Part shown: positions 17,311 to 26,697 of the stretch, piece after piece
Position numbering within the stretch: the first letter of the stretch is position 1
Layout of the letters: each line of letters opens with the position of its first letter
DNA from: Gluconobacter thailandicus F149-1 = NBRC 100600
Lineage (GTDB): Bacteria; Pseudomonadota; Alphaproteobacteria; Acetobacterales; Acetobacteraceae
Reading direction: 5' to 3'
Assembly (NCBI RefSeq): GCF_000964465.1
Contig: NZ_BANH01000011.1
Span: forward strand, 1 to 64,000
DNA length: 64,000 nt
The notes under the pieces: model-generated
The model's database searches: none
What the model saw: only the letters and a program-made list of their open reading frames with translations
Told to the model about the DNA's origin: nothing
Position numbers and translations under genes: made by a program

Positions 17311-17814
17311 ATGCCTTTTCCTGTTTCTTATGATCCCGACGCGGTCGACAGTGCCGCCCACCTGATTCAAGTGGCTCTCACGCCCGTTTTCATGCTTTCA
17401 GGCATCGGAACATTAATCAACGTCTTCAATACACGTCTGGCACGCGTGGCCGATCATCTCGAAGACGTGCGCAAACGGCTGTCGACTCCTCCCTCGGACA
17501 CAGAGACGCCAGACCCTTTTTATACGCCCGAACGCTTGGCAGCCCATGAGATCAGACTCCATCGGCGAATCTTCGTTCTGGATGTCGCTATCATGCTGAA
17601 TGCAATCGGCGGGGCCGCAACTTGCGGGGCCGCGATGGCTCTTTTTGTTGGTTCTCTGCGCGATGCAAGCACATCCACATGGCTGCTAGCCTTTTTTGGC
17701 ATAGCTCTGGTCTGCACTGTGGGGGCTCTTTCCTTCTTTCTGGCAGATACTTTTCTCAGCTGGCACGGTCTCCGCAGAGACCGGCTCTCTCTTCCGCACC
17801 CGAACGCAAAATAA
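17311..17814 (+). CDS. DUF2721 family membrane protein
   Basis: Protein of about 167 residues. An N-terminal membrane helix (LIQVALTPVFMLSGIGTLINVFNTRLARV) is followed by a charged cytoplasmic segment with LEDVRKRL and HEIRLHRRI, then two more membrane helices. This matches the DUF2721 layout. The ATG at 17311 is chosen because the domain starts there; an earlier ATG at 17254 has no usable ribosome binding site. The function of the family is unknown. It is divergent from the creatininase-like gene. Confidence 0.75.
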   Translation: MPFPVSYDPDAVDSAAHLIQVALTPVFMLSGIGTLINVFNTRLARVADHLEDVRKRLSTPPSDTETPDPFYTPERLAAHEIRLHRRIFVLDVAIMLNAIGGAATCGAAMALFVGSLRDASTSTWLLAFFGIALVCTVGALSFFLADTFLSWHGLRRDRLSLPHPNAK

Positions 17815-18092
17815 GGCCAGACGCAATTTTATTGCGCAAACAAGGCCCCTACTTGGATTTTGGTGACAAAGAAAACCCAGTTAGGCGGAATAGAACACTT
17901 CCCGACCGAGAGCGAAATAATCCTCTTTCAAGAACAACCTGTCCGTTCTCGCCAAATGTGGAAAAGTTCTGGCAGAGGTTCATGCGTCAAACGCAGAGCA
18001 GATCCCGCATCTTCATTTGTTGCCTTGAAGGGTACTTCTGGAGTTTCTCCCGTCCCACGCCATCAACGGCAAGTAAAACGGAGATAACTTCC

Positions 18093-18233
18093 ATGACGTC
18101 CATGACCCTGATCCACCTGATCGGCCTTCCAACCAGCCTTCTCGCTGAATTTTCGATGATCGCCTTCGTGCCCGTCATCGGCGCTCTGATGATTGCTACG
18201 GTTGCTGCTGACCGCGTTTCTTCCAAAGGCTGA
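18093..18233 (+). CDS. 46-residue hydrophobic peptide
   Basis: A short gene with a well placed ribosome binding site (GGAG, 9 nt before ATG 18093). It encodes a 46-residue peptide with one strongly hydrophobic segment (FSMIAFVPVIGALMIATVAA) ending in DRVSSKG. Its stop codon lies in the 5' part of a strong terminator stem. A leader of about 270 bp precedes it without a gene. It looks like a small single-pass inner-membrane protein; I do not recognise the family. Confidence 0.6.
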   Translation: MTSMTLIHLIGLPTSLLAEFSMIAFVPVIGALMIATVAADRVSSKG

Positions 18234-18256
18234 TTTCCCCAGCCTTTGGTTTTCTC
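18223..18256 (+). terminator. Rho-independent terminator of the small peptide gene
   Basis: The perfect 10-bp stem CCAAAGGCTG/CAGCCTTTGG is followed by TTTTCTC. The stem begins inside the last codons of the 46-residue gene, a layout that supports a real short transcript ending here. Confidence 0.85.
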
Positions 18257-18266
18257 ACTCCCGAAA

Positions 18267-19584
18267 TCAGTGACGAACTGAAAGATAGGAGTCCGGATCC
18301 AGTCTGCGACGCCAGAGATCACTGACCCAGCAGCCCAGAATTCCGATCAGCATACCCACTGACGTGGACCCGACCCAGTGTGACGGCAGCAGCGCCATCA
18401 AAACGCCTGCACCTCCTGCAATGGTCCAGTTCAGTGTCCCAATGAGGGCAGAGGCTGCACCGGCCTGATGTCCGTGGTGTGTCAGGGCCAGAACACCCGC
18501 ATTTGGCCCAACAAACCCCAGGCATGTCGTCGTGCAGAAGATAAGCCCGCAGAGCGGCCATGGGTTCTGTGGGCCAACGAGCCCGAGAGAACAGACAAGC
18601 ACGCCAAGCACCGTGAAGGTCAGTACGGCCATCATGCCGTACTCCATGACCCGGGTGAAAAGGAACCTGTGCGCTAGCCGCGCATTGATCTGTGAGCCGA
18701 TCACGAACCCTACCGCGTTCAGCCCAAAGAACATGGCAAAGAGACGCGGCGAGAAATGCAGTATTCCCTCAAAAAGGGCCGGTGCATTGGAAAGATAGGC
18801 AAACATGGTGAACGTACCAAAGCTTGCCACCATTGCGGCTGAACAGAAGAGTGGTTCAGTGATCAGGTCTCTGTAACGAGCAACCACGCCTGTAAAGGGA
18901 AGCGCGAAACGCTTTTCAGGCGGAAAAGTATCCGGCAGCAGAAACCAGGTCCCCAGAAACAGGAGGACGCCAAACCCGGCGCCCACCCAGAAAATGAGGC
19001 GCCATTCGCCAAGATCCAGCAGGAAGCTGCCGATTGATGGCGCCAGCAAAGGCCCCAGCCCAAAAATCAGCATCAGCTGGGACATCAGCTTAACACCAGC
19101 TGTACCGGTCGCCACATCGCGCACCATGGCACGTGGCGCAACGGACGTTGTCGCACCCCCCCATCGCAGCAATGAAACGCAGAACGCAGAAAAGATGGAA
19201 ATTCGTGACGACAGCCAGCAGGGCCGAAGCAATCACGTAAACCACCAGCCCAAGCAGTAATGGCAACTTGCGGCCATATCGATCGCAGAGCGGCCCAAGC
19301 GTGAACTGCCCGATGGCGAGACCCGCCAGCCATGCCGTCAGTGTAAGCTGTGCTGAGCCAGCCCCCTGCCCCAGATCATGCTCCAACATGGGAAATGCTG
19401 GCAGATACATATCTGTTGAAACAGGCCCCAGAATAAAAATCAGCCCGATCAGAATTCGGACAACCGGGGAAAGAGTCCCTACAGGGGCAGCAGGCTTGGA
19501 GGAAACGGGCAAAATCGCACCATGTCTGGGCAAGGCAAAACAGGAAAGCGGGCTTTCCTCAGATGAAGAAGCCCGCTCCCGCAC
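18267..19584 (-). pseudogene. Bcr/CflA-type MFS exporter, frameshifted in a G-tract
   Basis: Drug-resistance transporter of the Bcr/CflA subfamily, split into two frames. The N-terminal part (GTG 19584, AAGG 6-7 nt upstream) has LGPVSTDMYLPAFP and DRYGRKLPLLLG, then runs to LRFIAAMGG. The C-terminal part continues with ATTSVAPRAMVRD and about nine more membrane segments. The break is at a run of seven G on the coding strand (19156-19162). With six G the protein reads MGGATTSVAPRAM without interruption and would have about 438 residues. Everything else is intact, so this is a recent mutation, a phase-variable switch or a base-calling error in a homopolymer. Confidence 0.88.
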
Positions 19585-19657
19585 TCAACGCCTTTTTGCA
19601 TGACCTGACTATCCCCCAATTGAGAGAAACAGCACGTCAGACAAGGAAAACGGGGGA

Positions 19658-20674
19658 TTACTGACCCCAGCCCGCCAGAACGGCATCCTTCACATTCTGC
19701 GGAAGGCCAACATAGTCGAGACGGGTATTATCCGCGTCGCCATGCTGAAAACCCCAGGCAAAAAAGTCACGGACTGCCTTGGCGGTTGTGGCGTCTTTCG
19801 GATTGGTCGGAACCAGCACAAATGTCGCCGTGACAATCGGCCAAGCACCTGGACCAGCCGTATCCAGCAGGTTCACGGCATAATGGTCTGCATGGATCCA
19901 GTCCGCAGCATTTGCAGCTTCCTCGAAGCTCTTCAGCGTCGGGGAAATAAATGCCCCCGTGTGATTTTTCATCTGGGCAATGTTGAGGTGGTTCTGGGCT
20001 GCATAGGAATACTCGACGTATCCAATGCCACCTTCGGTCTGCTTGACCATGGCAGCAACGCCATCGTTTCCACGGGCACCCGAACCGCCCGGCCATGCGA
20101 CGGACGTACCAGCACCCAGCTTCTGCTTCCACTCAGGAGACACCTGGGACAGATACGACGTGAAAACAAAGCTCGTGCCAGAACCGTCCGCACGATGAAC
20201 CGGAGCTACGTCCGTTTCCGGGAGCTTCAGCCCCGGATTGAGGGCCTTGATGCGGTCATCATCCCATTCCGTGATTTCACCATCGTACAGCCCGGCGAGG
20301 GTAGGCCCATCGAGACGAAGGGTGCCAGGCTCGATGCCCGGAACGTTCACAACGACAACGATACCGCTCATGACCGTCGGAAACTGATACAGATGTTCGG
20401 AAGCCAGACGCTCGGCAGCCATCGGCTTGTCAGAAGCGCCAAAATCAACCGTGCGGGCCACAACCTGATCCTGACCGGCGCTGGAACCGACGCTCTGGTA
20501 GTTCACATTCACACCGATCTGATGCTTGGCGCCTTCGCCCCATGCTCCATAGATGGGAGCGGCAAAGCTGGAGCCGGCTCCCGTGATTTCCGCAGCCTGT
20601 GCGGAAGACAGGGAAGCGGACCCAAGGGCCGTCATTGCGACAAAGCCGAAAAGCGCAAGCTTGCTCTTAATCAT
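19658..20674 (-). CDS. pstS: Phosphate ABC transporter substrate-binding protein
   Basis: Periplasmic phosphate-binding protein of 338 residues. A signal peptide ending SAQAAE is followed by the PstS phosphate-loop motifs: ITGAGSSFAAPIYGAW, DFGASDKPM, HRADGSGTSFVFTSYLS and GSGARGNDGVAAMVKQTEGGIGYVEY. PstS delivers phosphate to PstCAB, but no pstC, pstA, pstB or phoU is adjacent, so the permease must be encoded elsewhere. A PhoB-box-like sequence lies upstream, and two porins of the phosphate-selective family are encoded on the other side of the divergent promoter region. Confidence 0.95.
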   Translation of the reverse strand: MIKSKLALFGFVAMTALGSASLSSAQAAEITGAGSSFAAPIYGAWGEGAKHQIGVNVNYQSVGSSAGQDQVVARTVDFGASDKPMAAERLASEHLYQFPTVMSGIVVVVNVPGIEPGTLRLDGPTLAGLYDGEITEWDDDRIKALNPGLKLPETDVAPVHRADGSGTSFVFTSYLSQVSPEWKQKLGAGTSVAWPGGSGARGNDGVAAMVKQTEGGIGYVEYSYAAQNHLNIAQMKNHTGAFISPTLKSFEEAANAADWIHADHYAVNLLDTAGPGAWPIVTATFVLVPTNPKDATTAKAVRDFFAWGFQHGDADNTRLDYVGLPQNVKDAVLAGWGQ

Positions 20675-20750
20675 GATGATCCCTCATCGGGCATTGAAAA
20701 ACCGAAGTATGTACTAGACCCAGCCTGCTGCGAGAAACAGTAGCCCCTGC

Positions 20751-20768
20751 ATGATAGTTTCATGACAC
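20751..20768 (-). promoter_or_regulatory. PhoB box upstream of pstS
   Basis: On the coding strand of pstS the sequence reads GTGTCAT-GAAA-CTATCAT. This matches the PhoB box (two CTGTCAT repeats 11 bp apart) at 12 of 14 repeat positions. It lies about 80 bp before the pstS start, so phosphate-starvation control is likely. Confidence 0.72.
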
Positions 20769-20887
20769 GCCCCGGGAAGGTCTGTGCAGAAATGCAACAC
20801 CCTGATCCGAGTTGCATTTTGCCCAGAATCACACCTCCAGATCACCTTCCAGGGAAAAGACACATATTTTCAAATAGATGACATGGT

Positions 20888-20920
20888 TCGTCATAAAAGA
20901 GTCTTTTATCCGTCATCAAA
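20888..20920 (+). promoter_or_regulatory. Tandem PhoB-box-like repeats upstream of porin 1
   Basis: Three heptamers at exact 11-bp steps, TCGTCAT (20888), GAGTCTT (20899) and CCGTCAT (20910), are separated by AT-rich tetramers. The first and third fit CTGTCAT well and the middle one is weaker. The spacing matches tandem PhoB sites and lies about 80 bp before the porin start. Confidence 0.5.
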
Positions 20921-21000
20921 CCTTCCCACTCCCCCAGAAACGGAATCGGATACCTCCGCTGTGGACAACCTGCCATTCACGCAAGGGATGCACCGCGGCA

Positions 21001-22692
21001 ATGACCCTCTCTTTCCGAAGAACAACCGCTCTTCTGGCAACTTCAACTCTGATGTCTATCGGCGCTCTTACCGGCCATGCGCATGCCGCCGACCAGATGG
21101 AAATCATGGAACGTCAGATCCGCGCCATGCAGGCGCAACTGAACGTCATGAAGAAAGAACACAACGAAGATATCAAACGGGCACGCGCCGTTCTTGCCCG
21201 ACAGCGTGAAGAGGCAGAAAACAATCCCTACGGACAGCGCAACAGCTATATTGGCTCTCATTCACAGTCCAACGCCCCTCTGATGACCGTTCGAAAAGGA
21301 ACCGGCGGCCCCGATAGCGGTCGCCCCGCCTCCGATCGTGCAGACATCACCACATGGTCTGATTTTCAGCGTGCCACGGCTCAGGATGAAGAAGTTACGG
21401 TTGGCGGCGTGAAGATCGGCTTCCCAAAAGGACGCCCGACCATCCAGTCTTCTGATGGAGCCTATGCCCTCTCCATCGGCCTGGCCTTCCATGAAGACTT
21501 TGGCGGGTTCTTCAATTCCGGCCCACGCGCGGGTGAGGCTCGTGGTGCGTTCAACAGCTTCACGTCCAACATGCGCCGCCTGCGTATTCCGTTCATGTTC
21601 CGCTACAAGAATTGGGTCGCGGCCGTCACGCCTGACTTCGGCGCGAACCATAACGATGGTTATGTTGGACTATACGAAGGCAACCTGAACTATACGGGCT
21701 TCCGCAACACGATCCTGACCGCCGGTTATTTCCAGCCACGCGTGACGGAAGAGGATTCCGAAAGCTCCAACGACTTCTTCACGCTGGAACGTCCCAGCAT
21801 CACCGACATGGTCCGCAACATCGCTGCTGGCGATGCACGCTTCAGCGTCGGTGGGTTGCACTATGAAAAGCGCTGGTGGGTTGCGGGCTACTTCACAGGC
21901 CAGGAATGGGGACACCGCAACGGCTCTGACAACAGCAGCACCTATTACGGCGGCGGTAGCAGCAATACGGTCGACAGCCAGACAGGCGGGACCCTCCGTG
22001 TCGCCGGTCGTCCGGTTGCCACGAAGGACTGGGATGTCCACGTTGGCGTGTCAGGGATCTCGGCGTTCCGCGTAGCCTGTAATACCGGGACAAGCACGAC
22101 ATCCTGCTCTCGATCCACATCATTTGGCCAGCGTCCTGAATTCGACATCGGAGAAGCCAACCTTGCTGCTACGGGCAGTATCACAAATGCCGCACAGGTC
22201 TGGGCTGCCGGTCCGGAACTGGGTGTGCGCTGGAAGCGCCTGGTCGTGAAGGGTGAATACTACCATGTGGGCGTTCAGCGTTCCGGCGCAGGCCTGAAAT
22301 CCGCCGGTTTCCAAGGCTGGTATGGCTCAGCCGCCTATACGATCCTCGGCGATCCTCGCATGTACAACTATAAGGAAGGTGCTTTTGGGGCTCCTGGCGT
22401 CAAATCTTCCGAAGAGTTTAACCCGGCTCTCAACCAGTGGGGTGCTCTTGAGGTTGTCGGCCACTACAGCGTGATCGACCTCAACAGCAATCTCAATGAC
22501 CTCAATCCGCACAATGTCATTCGTGGGGGTCAGCAGACCGTCTGGACCGGCGGCCTGAACTGGTACCCCAACCGTCATTTCCGCCTGATGCTGGACTACA
22601 GCCGCTTCATCGTGTCCCGCAGCATGCAGGCCACCAACCTGTACGGTCGTACGGGTAATTCCATTGCAGCCCGAATCCAGGCTGGTTTCTAA
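21001..22692 (+). CDS. Porin_O_P family porin (phosphate-selective type), copy 1
   Basis: Outer-membrane porin of 563 residues. I start at ATG 21001, which gives a signal peptide ending GHAHA-AD. After it comes a coiled coil of about 50 residues (MEIMERQIRAMQAQLNVMKKE...), then a barrel with repeated aromatic strands ending in ARIQAGF with a terminal Phe, as outer-membrane proteins require. The OprO/OprP family is recognised by the coiled coil plus the VTEEDSESSNDFFTLERP and LNWYPNRHFRLMLDYSRF blocks. OprP/OprO take up phosphate and polyphosphate; the divergent pstS supports that role here. The next gene is a close paralogue. Confidence 0.85.
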   Translation: MTLSFRRTTALLATSTLMSIGALTGHAHAADQMEIMERQIRAMQAQLNVMKKEHNEDIKRARAVLARQREEAENNPYGQRNSYIGSHSQSNAPLMTVRKGTGGPDSGRPASDRADITTWSDFQRATAQDEEVTVGGVKIGFPKGRPTIQSSDGAYALSIGLAFHEDFGGFFNSGPRAGEARGAFNSFTSNMRRLRIPFMFRYKNWVAAVTPDFGANHNDGYVGLYEGNLNYTGFRNTILTAGYFQPRVTEEDSESSNDFFTLERPSITDMVRNIAAGDARFSVGGLHYEKRWWVAGYFTGQEWGHRNGSDNSSTYYGGGSSNTVDSQTGGTLRVAGRPVATKDWDVHVGVSGISAFRVACNTGTSTTSCSRSTSFGQRPEFDIGEANLAATGSITNAAQVWAAGPELGVRWKRLVVKGEYYHVGVQRSGAGLKSAGFQGWYGSAAYTILGDPRMYNYKEGAFGAPGVKSSEEFNPALNQWGALEVVGHYSVIDLNSNLNDLNPHNVIRGGQQTVWTGGLNWYPNRHFRLMLDYSRFIVSRSMQATNLYGRTGNSIAARIQAGF

Positions 22693-22711
22693 CAACTCCC
22701 CGTCTCTATCG

Positions 22712-22746
22712 GGCGGAAACGGCGCAGGCTGTTTCCGCCTTTTTTG
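22712..22746 (+). terminator. Rho-independent terminator after porin 1
   Basis: The 9-bp stem GGCGGAAAC/GTTTCCGCC with a 10-nt loop is followed by TTTTTTG. It separates the two porin genes into distinct transcription units. Confidence 0.9.
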
Positions 22747-22965
22747 TGTCTGGCAAAGCATCAGGGTGAGGCGAACAGCACACTCTGTTTGAAGCACACC
22801 ACTCCCCTCAGAAATCGTGTCGCACAATGACACGCACACCATCGCCGTTTGTGGTTAGAGAATAGGTTTCGCTCTTTAATAGAAGCTTCCCGCTTTCTTG
22901 AGCGTTTCACCTCCGGCATTTCCCTGTCAGAGTGACTTGACTGTTTCCAGGACGCTTTTCCGCCC

Positions 22966-24612
22966 ATGCCTGCTTTCCTTTCCAGACTGACGCTGTTCGC
23001 CACAACGACACTCCTTCTCTCCGGCATACTGGAAGCAGACGCATTTGCCGCAGACCGTCTGGAACTCATGGAAAAGCAGATCCGGGCCATGCAGGCCGAA
23101 GTCCAGGAGCTTAAGAAAGAGCGTGCGGCAGAACGCAAACGCACCAGCGCAGCCTTGGCCAGACAACGCGAAGAAACGGAAGCCAATCCCTTCCGGCAGC
23201 GGGCCAGTTACCTGCCTCCCGCTCCCCTGAATCCTGTAGTCGCCCCGATTTCCGTTCTTCGCAGAAGTGTAACATCGCAGGACACGCCACCATCCGACCG
23301 CGGCATCGTGTCTTCATGGAAAGACTTTCAACAGGCTTCGACACAGGACGAGGAAGTCACGATCGGTGGGATGAAAATCGGATTCCCCAATGGAAGGCCG
23401 ACCTTCAAGACCGCCGATGGGGCTTATGCCCTCTCCATCGGCCTCGCATTCCAGGAAGATTTTGGAGGCTTTCCAGGCATTTCCCAACGCAACGGGGAAA
23501 GCCGGGGCAATTTTAATTCTTTCACATCAAACAGTCGTCGGCTGCGTATTCCTTTCACCTTTCGGTACAAGGACTGGATCGCAAACGTCACACCCGATTT
23601 CGGGCATGGAAATTTCGATGGTCAGGTCGGGCTGTATGAAGCGAACATCAACTATGCAGGCCTCCACAATACAGTCCTGACAGTCGGCTACTTCCAGCCG
23701 CGTGTCACGGAAGAAGACGCAGAAAGCTCAAACGACTTCCTTCTGCTTGAACGTCCTGCAATCGTTGATCTGGTACGCACAATTGCCGCCAACGATGCCC
23801 GCTTCAGCATCGGCGGCATGCATTATGCAGATCGGTGGTGGATTGGCGGATACTTTACCGGGCAAAGCTGGGGTAACCGCGCCGAAAACCAGTATTACCT
23901 GCCAATCGGCAAGAACGTGACGGACAGTCAGACAGGCGGAACATTCCGTGTTGCTGGCCGCCCCATCGCAACCAAAGACGTGGACCTGCATGTGGGCGTT
24001 TCGTCCATTGCCTCCTTCAAAGTCGCCCAGACAGCAGACGGCCGCAGCTACATCTTTGCCCAGCGCCCTGAAGTCAATATCGGGGAATCCGTCCTGCAAA
24101 CGACAGGCGCAATCCAGAACGTCACTCAGGTCTGGGCCGCCGGTCCCGAATTTGCCATGCGCTGGAAACGCCTGATGCTCAAGGCCGAGTACTACCGCAT
24201 CGGGATCGAACGCTCAGGCGGACTCCCTTCCCTCGCCTTTCAGGGCTGGTACAGCGCTCTCGGATACACGATCTTCGGGAATCCGCGCCGCTATAGCATT
24301 CAGGAAGGCGGCTTTCTGGCACCGGGCGTGCCAGCAGATGGAGAATTCGATCCAGCCCGCAATCAGTGGGGCGCACTGGAAATCGCTGCCCGCTACAGTG
24401 TGGCTGACCTGAACAGCCGCCTCAACCGGGCAGACGGGGTGCGCGGAGGACAGCAGACCGTCTGGGCTACAGGGCTGAACTGGTACCCCAACCGTCATTT
24501 CAAATTCATGGTGGACTACAACCACTTCATTGTCAGCCGCAGTACCACAGCCGTCAACCAGAATGGCCGAACGGGCGATGCGCTTGTCGGTCGTGTTCAG
24601 GCAGCATTCTGA
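22966..24612 (+). CDS. Porin_O_P family porin, copy 2
   Basis: A 548-residue paralogue of the preceding porin with the same order of parts: signal peptide (ending ADAFA), coiled coil MEKQIRAMQAEVQELKKE, WKDFQQASTQDEEVTIGGMKIGFP, RVTEEDAESSNDFLLLERP, LNWYPNRHFKFMVDYNHF and a terminal Phe. Differences cluster in presumed surface loops: the Asn/Ser/Gly-rich loop with Cys residues in copy 1 is shorter and cysteine-free here. A terminator and a 220-bp gap separate the copies, so this copy has its own promoter. I find no PhoB box as clear as the one before copy 1. Confidence 0.85.
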   Translation: MPAFLSRLTLFATTTLLLSGILEADAFAADRLELMEKQIRAMQAEVQELKKERAAERKRTSAALARQREETEANPFRQRASYLPPAPLNPVVAPISVLRRSVTSQDTPPSDRGIVSSWKDFQQASTQDEEVTIGGMKIGFPNGRPTFKTADGAYALSIGLAFQEDFGGFPGISQRNGESRGNFNSFTSNSRRLRIPFTFRYKDWIANVTPDFGHGNFDGQVGLYEANINYAGLHNTVLTVGYFQPRVTEEDAESSNDFLLLERPAIVDLVRTIAANDARFSIGGMHYADRWWIGGYFTGQSWGNRAENQYYLPIGKNVTDSQTGGTFRVAGRPIATKDVDLHVGVSSIASFKVAQTADGRSYIFAQRPEVNIGESVLQTTGAIQNVTQVWAAGPEFAMRWKRLMLKAEYYRIGIERSGGLPSLAFQGWYSALGYTIFGNPRRYSIQEGGFLAPGVPADGEFDPARNQWGALEIAARYSVADLNSRLNRADGVRGGQQTVWATGLNWYPNRHFKFMVDYNHFIVSRSTTAVNQNGRTGDALVGRVQAAF

Positions 24613-24734
24613 ATACTCACTCTTTTGCAACACCTTAGAGCCACAGCGAATATTTTCCTTTCTGAAACACTCCCTTTCACGGACTCTTCAAGCTATTAAA
24701 GCTCATCTTCTCTGATCTTTGGAAAGACCAAATC

Positions 24735-26615
24735 TTGCTTCGCTGGGTTCTTGGATCACTACTTGCGCTTCTTGTCCTGCTCTGTGCTGCCGTCACAGGC
24801 GGATGGTTCTGGATCCAGCACAAGGACTTCGCCACCCTGGCGTCCGCGAAACTTTCCAAGCTGAGCCACAGAGACGTCCATATCAGTCATCTTCATATCC
24901 ACCCGGGACAGTGGGTGACTGTGGACGGCGAAGACCTGCGTGTCTCCAATATTCCCGGGGGCAGCCGACCCGACATGATGACGGCCGGGTCCGTACACGC
25001 CAGACTGCGTCTGATGTCCCTGCTCCACGGCCCCATCAAAACCAGTGACGTTATCGTTGATCATTTCTCGGGCCTGTTTGAACGTACCCCTGACCGCATC
25101 CCGAATTGGCGATTTGTGCCTTTTGAGGATCTGAAGCGCCCACATCCCGCCAGAACCACCGAGGAAAAGCCGGATCTTCACAGCTTTCCGGGCCTTCGGA
25201 ACGTAACCATCAAGAACAGTGACGTCACTTACCGATCCGCCAAGGGCGCATCCTATCAGGTCACGATGACGCAGGTCATCATTCAGTCCAGGGACGACAC
25301 CTCCCCGGTCAATATGTCTTTCCAGGGAGGCTATAATGGAACCGCCATCAGTCTCGATACGACCATGCAGCCTCTTTCCGTCCTCCGTCATGCGCCAGAG
25401 CCTTATGGTGCCAAAGCTCACATCACGTCTGGTGACCTCACCCTCGATTTCGACGGAACACTGACGGACACTCTGAATTTCGATGGCGTCAAAGGCGACG
25501 TCGCCCTCTCAACACCGACATCCGCGCCAGTTTTCGCCCTTGCCGGCCTGTCCGGAACGCACCCAACTATACCGCTCTCACTTAAAGGCACATTCAGTCA
25601 CGCCGGAGACAACTGGCATTTCATCCATGCGAGCGGTGCCCTCAAAGACAGTCAGATAAAAGATGGTACCTTTGACCTTGAGGAAGGCGGAAACGGGAAG
25701 CCAGATAACATCACCACCGACCTGACATTCGGTCGTGTTGACCTCAACAGCGTGACGAAAGCCTTGTCATCCGGGAAATCCGCCGGCCCGACCGACATTC
25801 CCCTTGTCGCGCCCGACAAGCCGGACCCTGTCCTGCATGTCAAACTGGTTGCGGACGAAGTGCTCTATAACGCCCTGACGTTCTCGAAATTCCGGTTCGA
25901 CGCCTCCCAGACACCAGGACGCATCAATGTGTCCACCCTGACCCTGGGGTATCTGGGAGCAAGCCTTCAGGCCAATGGCCAGATTGAAGGCAATGGAAAC
26001 CGGTCCCGCATCAACGCCTCCATTTTCCTCTCCCACGGGGACATCGACCGTCTGCGTCGCACGGCAGGACTGGCACCCGTGCCCATCAAGGGTTCGCTGT
26101 CCATCCGTATCATCGCCAAAGCCGCCAATGTCAGCACGCTGAACGAAGCCACACGCAAGGCGGATCTGGTGGCGGCGGTCAGTATGGAGAAAGGCGAGAT
26201 CGCCAGGGAAATCGTCGAAACGGCCTCCATGGATCTGCGACTGCTGGTCCGTCATGCCAAAGGCACCACGCCCGTCACCTGCATGCTGGGTGTTCTGGAC
26301 ATGCATCAGGGGATCGGAACCATTGCGCCGCTCCGCCTCCGGACGGACGCCGGAATCATTGCAGCAAAAGCGGATGTCGACCTCAACAGGCGTTGGCTGG
26401 ACCTTGTTTTTGCAAGCCGCCCATTCTCAACCAGCTTCTTTGCCCTCGATATTCCAGTGCGCGTCAGCGGACGGTTCGACAATCCGGATCTCAGTCTGGC
26501 CAGATGGTCCAAACGCGGGCGCGGCCTTCTGGCTGATTCCAACGAACTGACCATTCTGCCTCCAGCTCTTCGCGCCTTTGCAGCCTCCAACCCGTGCGCT
26601 CGTCCGACGAAGTGA
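24735..26615 (+). CDS. AsmA-family envelope protein
   Basis: Protein of 626 residues with an N-terminal membrane anchor (WVLGSLLALLVLLCAAVTGGWFW) and a large periplasmic beta-rich part. A C-terminal AsmA_2-like segment reads GIIAAKADVDLNRRWLDLVFASRPFSTSFFALDIPVRVSGRFDNPDLS. AsmA/TamB-type proteins form long lipid-conducting grooves between the membranes. The start is TTG at 24735 with GGAAAG about 9 nt upstream; no ATG fits. It lies 82 bp before ugd and may be co-transcribed. Confidence 0.8.
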   Translation: MLRWVLGSLLALLVLLCAAVTGGWFWIQHKDFATLASAKLSKLSHRDVHISHLHIHPGQWVTVDGEDLRVSNIPGGSRPDMMTAGSVHARLRLMSLLHGPIKTSDVIVDHFSGLFERTPDRIPNWRFVPFEDLKRPHPARTTEEKPDLHSFPGLRNVTIKNSDVTYRSAKGASYQVTMTQVIIQSRDDTSPVNMSFQGGYNGTAISLDTTMQPLSVLRHAPEPYGAKAHITSGDLTLDFDGTLTDTLNFDGVKGDVALSTPTSAPVFALAGLSGTHPTIPLSLKGTFSHAGDNWHFIHASGALKDSQIKDGTFDLEEGGNGKPDNITTDLTFGRVDLNSVTKALSSGKSAGPTDIPLVAPDKPDPVLHVKLVADEVLYNALTFSKFRFDASQTPGRINVSTLTLGYLGASLQANGQIEGNGNRSRINASIFLSHGDIDRLRRTAGLAPVPIKGSLSIRIIAKAANVSTLNEATRKADLVAAVSMEKGEIAREIVETASMDLRLLVRHAKGTTPVTCMLGVLDMHQGIGTIAPLRLRTDAGIIAAKADVDLNRRWLDLVFASRPFSTSFFALDIPVRVSGRFDNPDLSLARWSKRGRGLLADSNELTILPPALRAFAASNPCARPTK

Positions 26616-26697
26616 AGAGCCCTGTTCGGGACGGACAGATTTGCTCCCGCCCGGCGCGCCGGTTATGCAGTCCGCATAGCGCCAGGAGAGTTCTGTT

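Larger units (their letters stand above)
20675..21000. other. Divergent control region between pstS and porin 1
   Basis: A 326-bp gap between pstS (-) and the first porin (+). It contains PhoB-box-like direct repeats facing each gene, listed separately. An open frame extends the porin upstream to 20878, but it has no signal peptide there, so this stretch is regulatory. Confidence 0.6.

Noticed and set aside
19611-19658. ATCCCCC/GGGGGAT arms around the pstS end as a terminator
   Set aside because: The loop is over 30 nt and no U-tract follows, so termination is not supported.
19742-20743. A 333-codon plus-strand frame opposite pstS
   Set aside because: Antisense to a clear PstS; no start signals or domain.
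22816-22834. CGTGTC-N7-GACACG inverted repeat before porin 2
   Set aside because: Short arms and no regulator nearby; not enough to call an operator.
22924-22946. CTGTCAG followed by ACTTGAC and CTGTTTC before porin 2 as a Pho box
   Set aside because: Only the first heptamer fits; the second unit at the 11-bp step does not, and the site is too close to the start codon.
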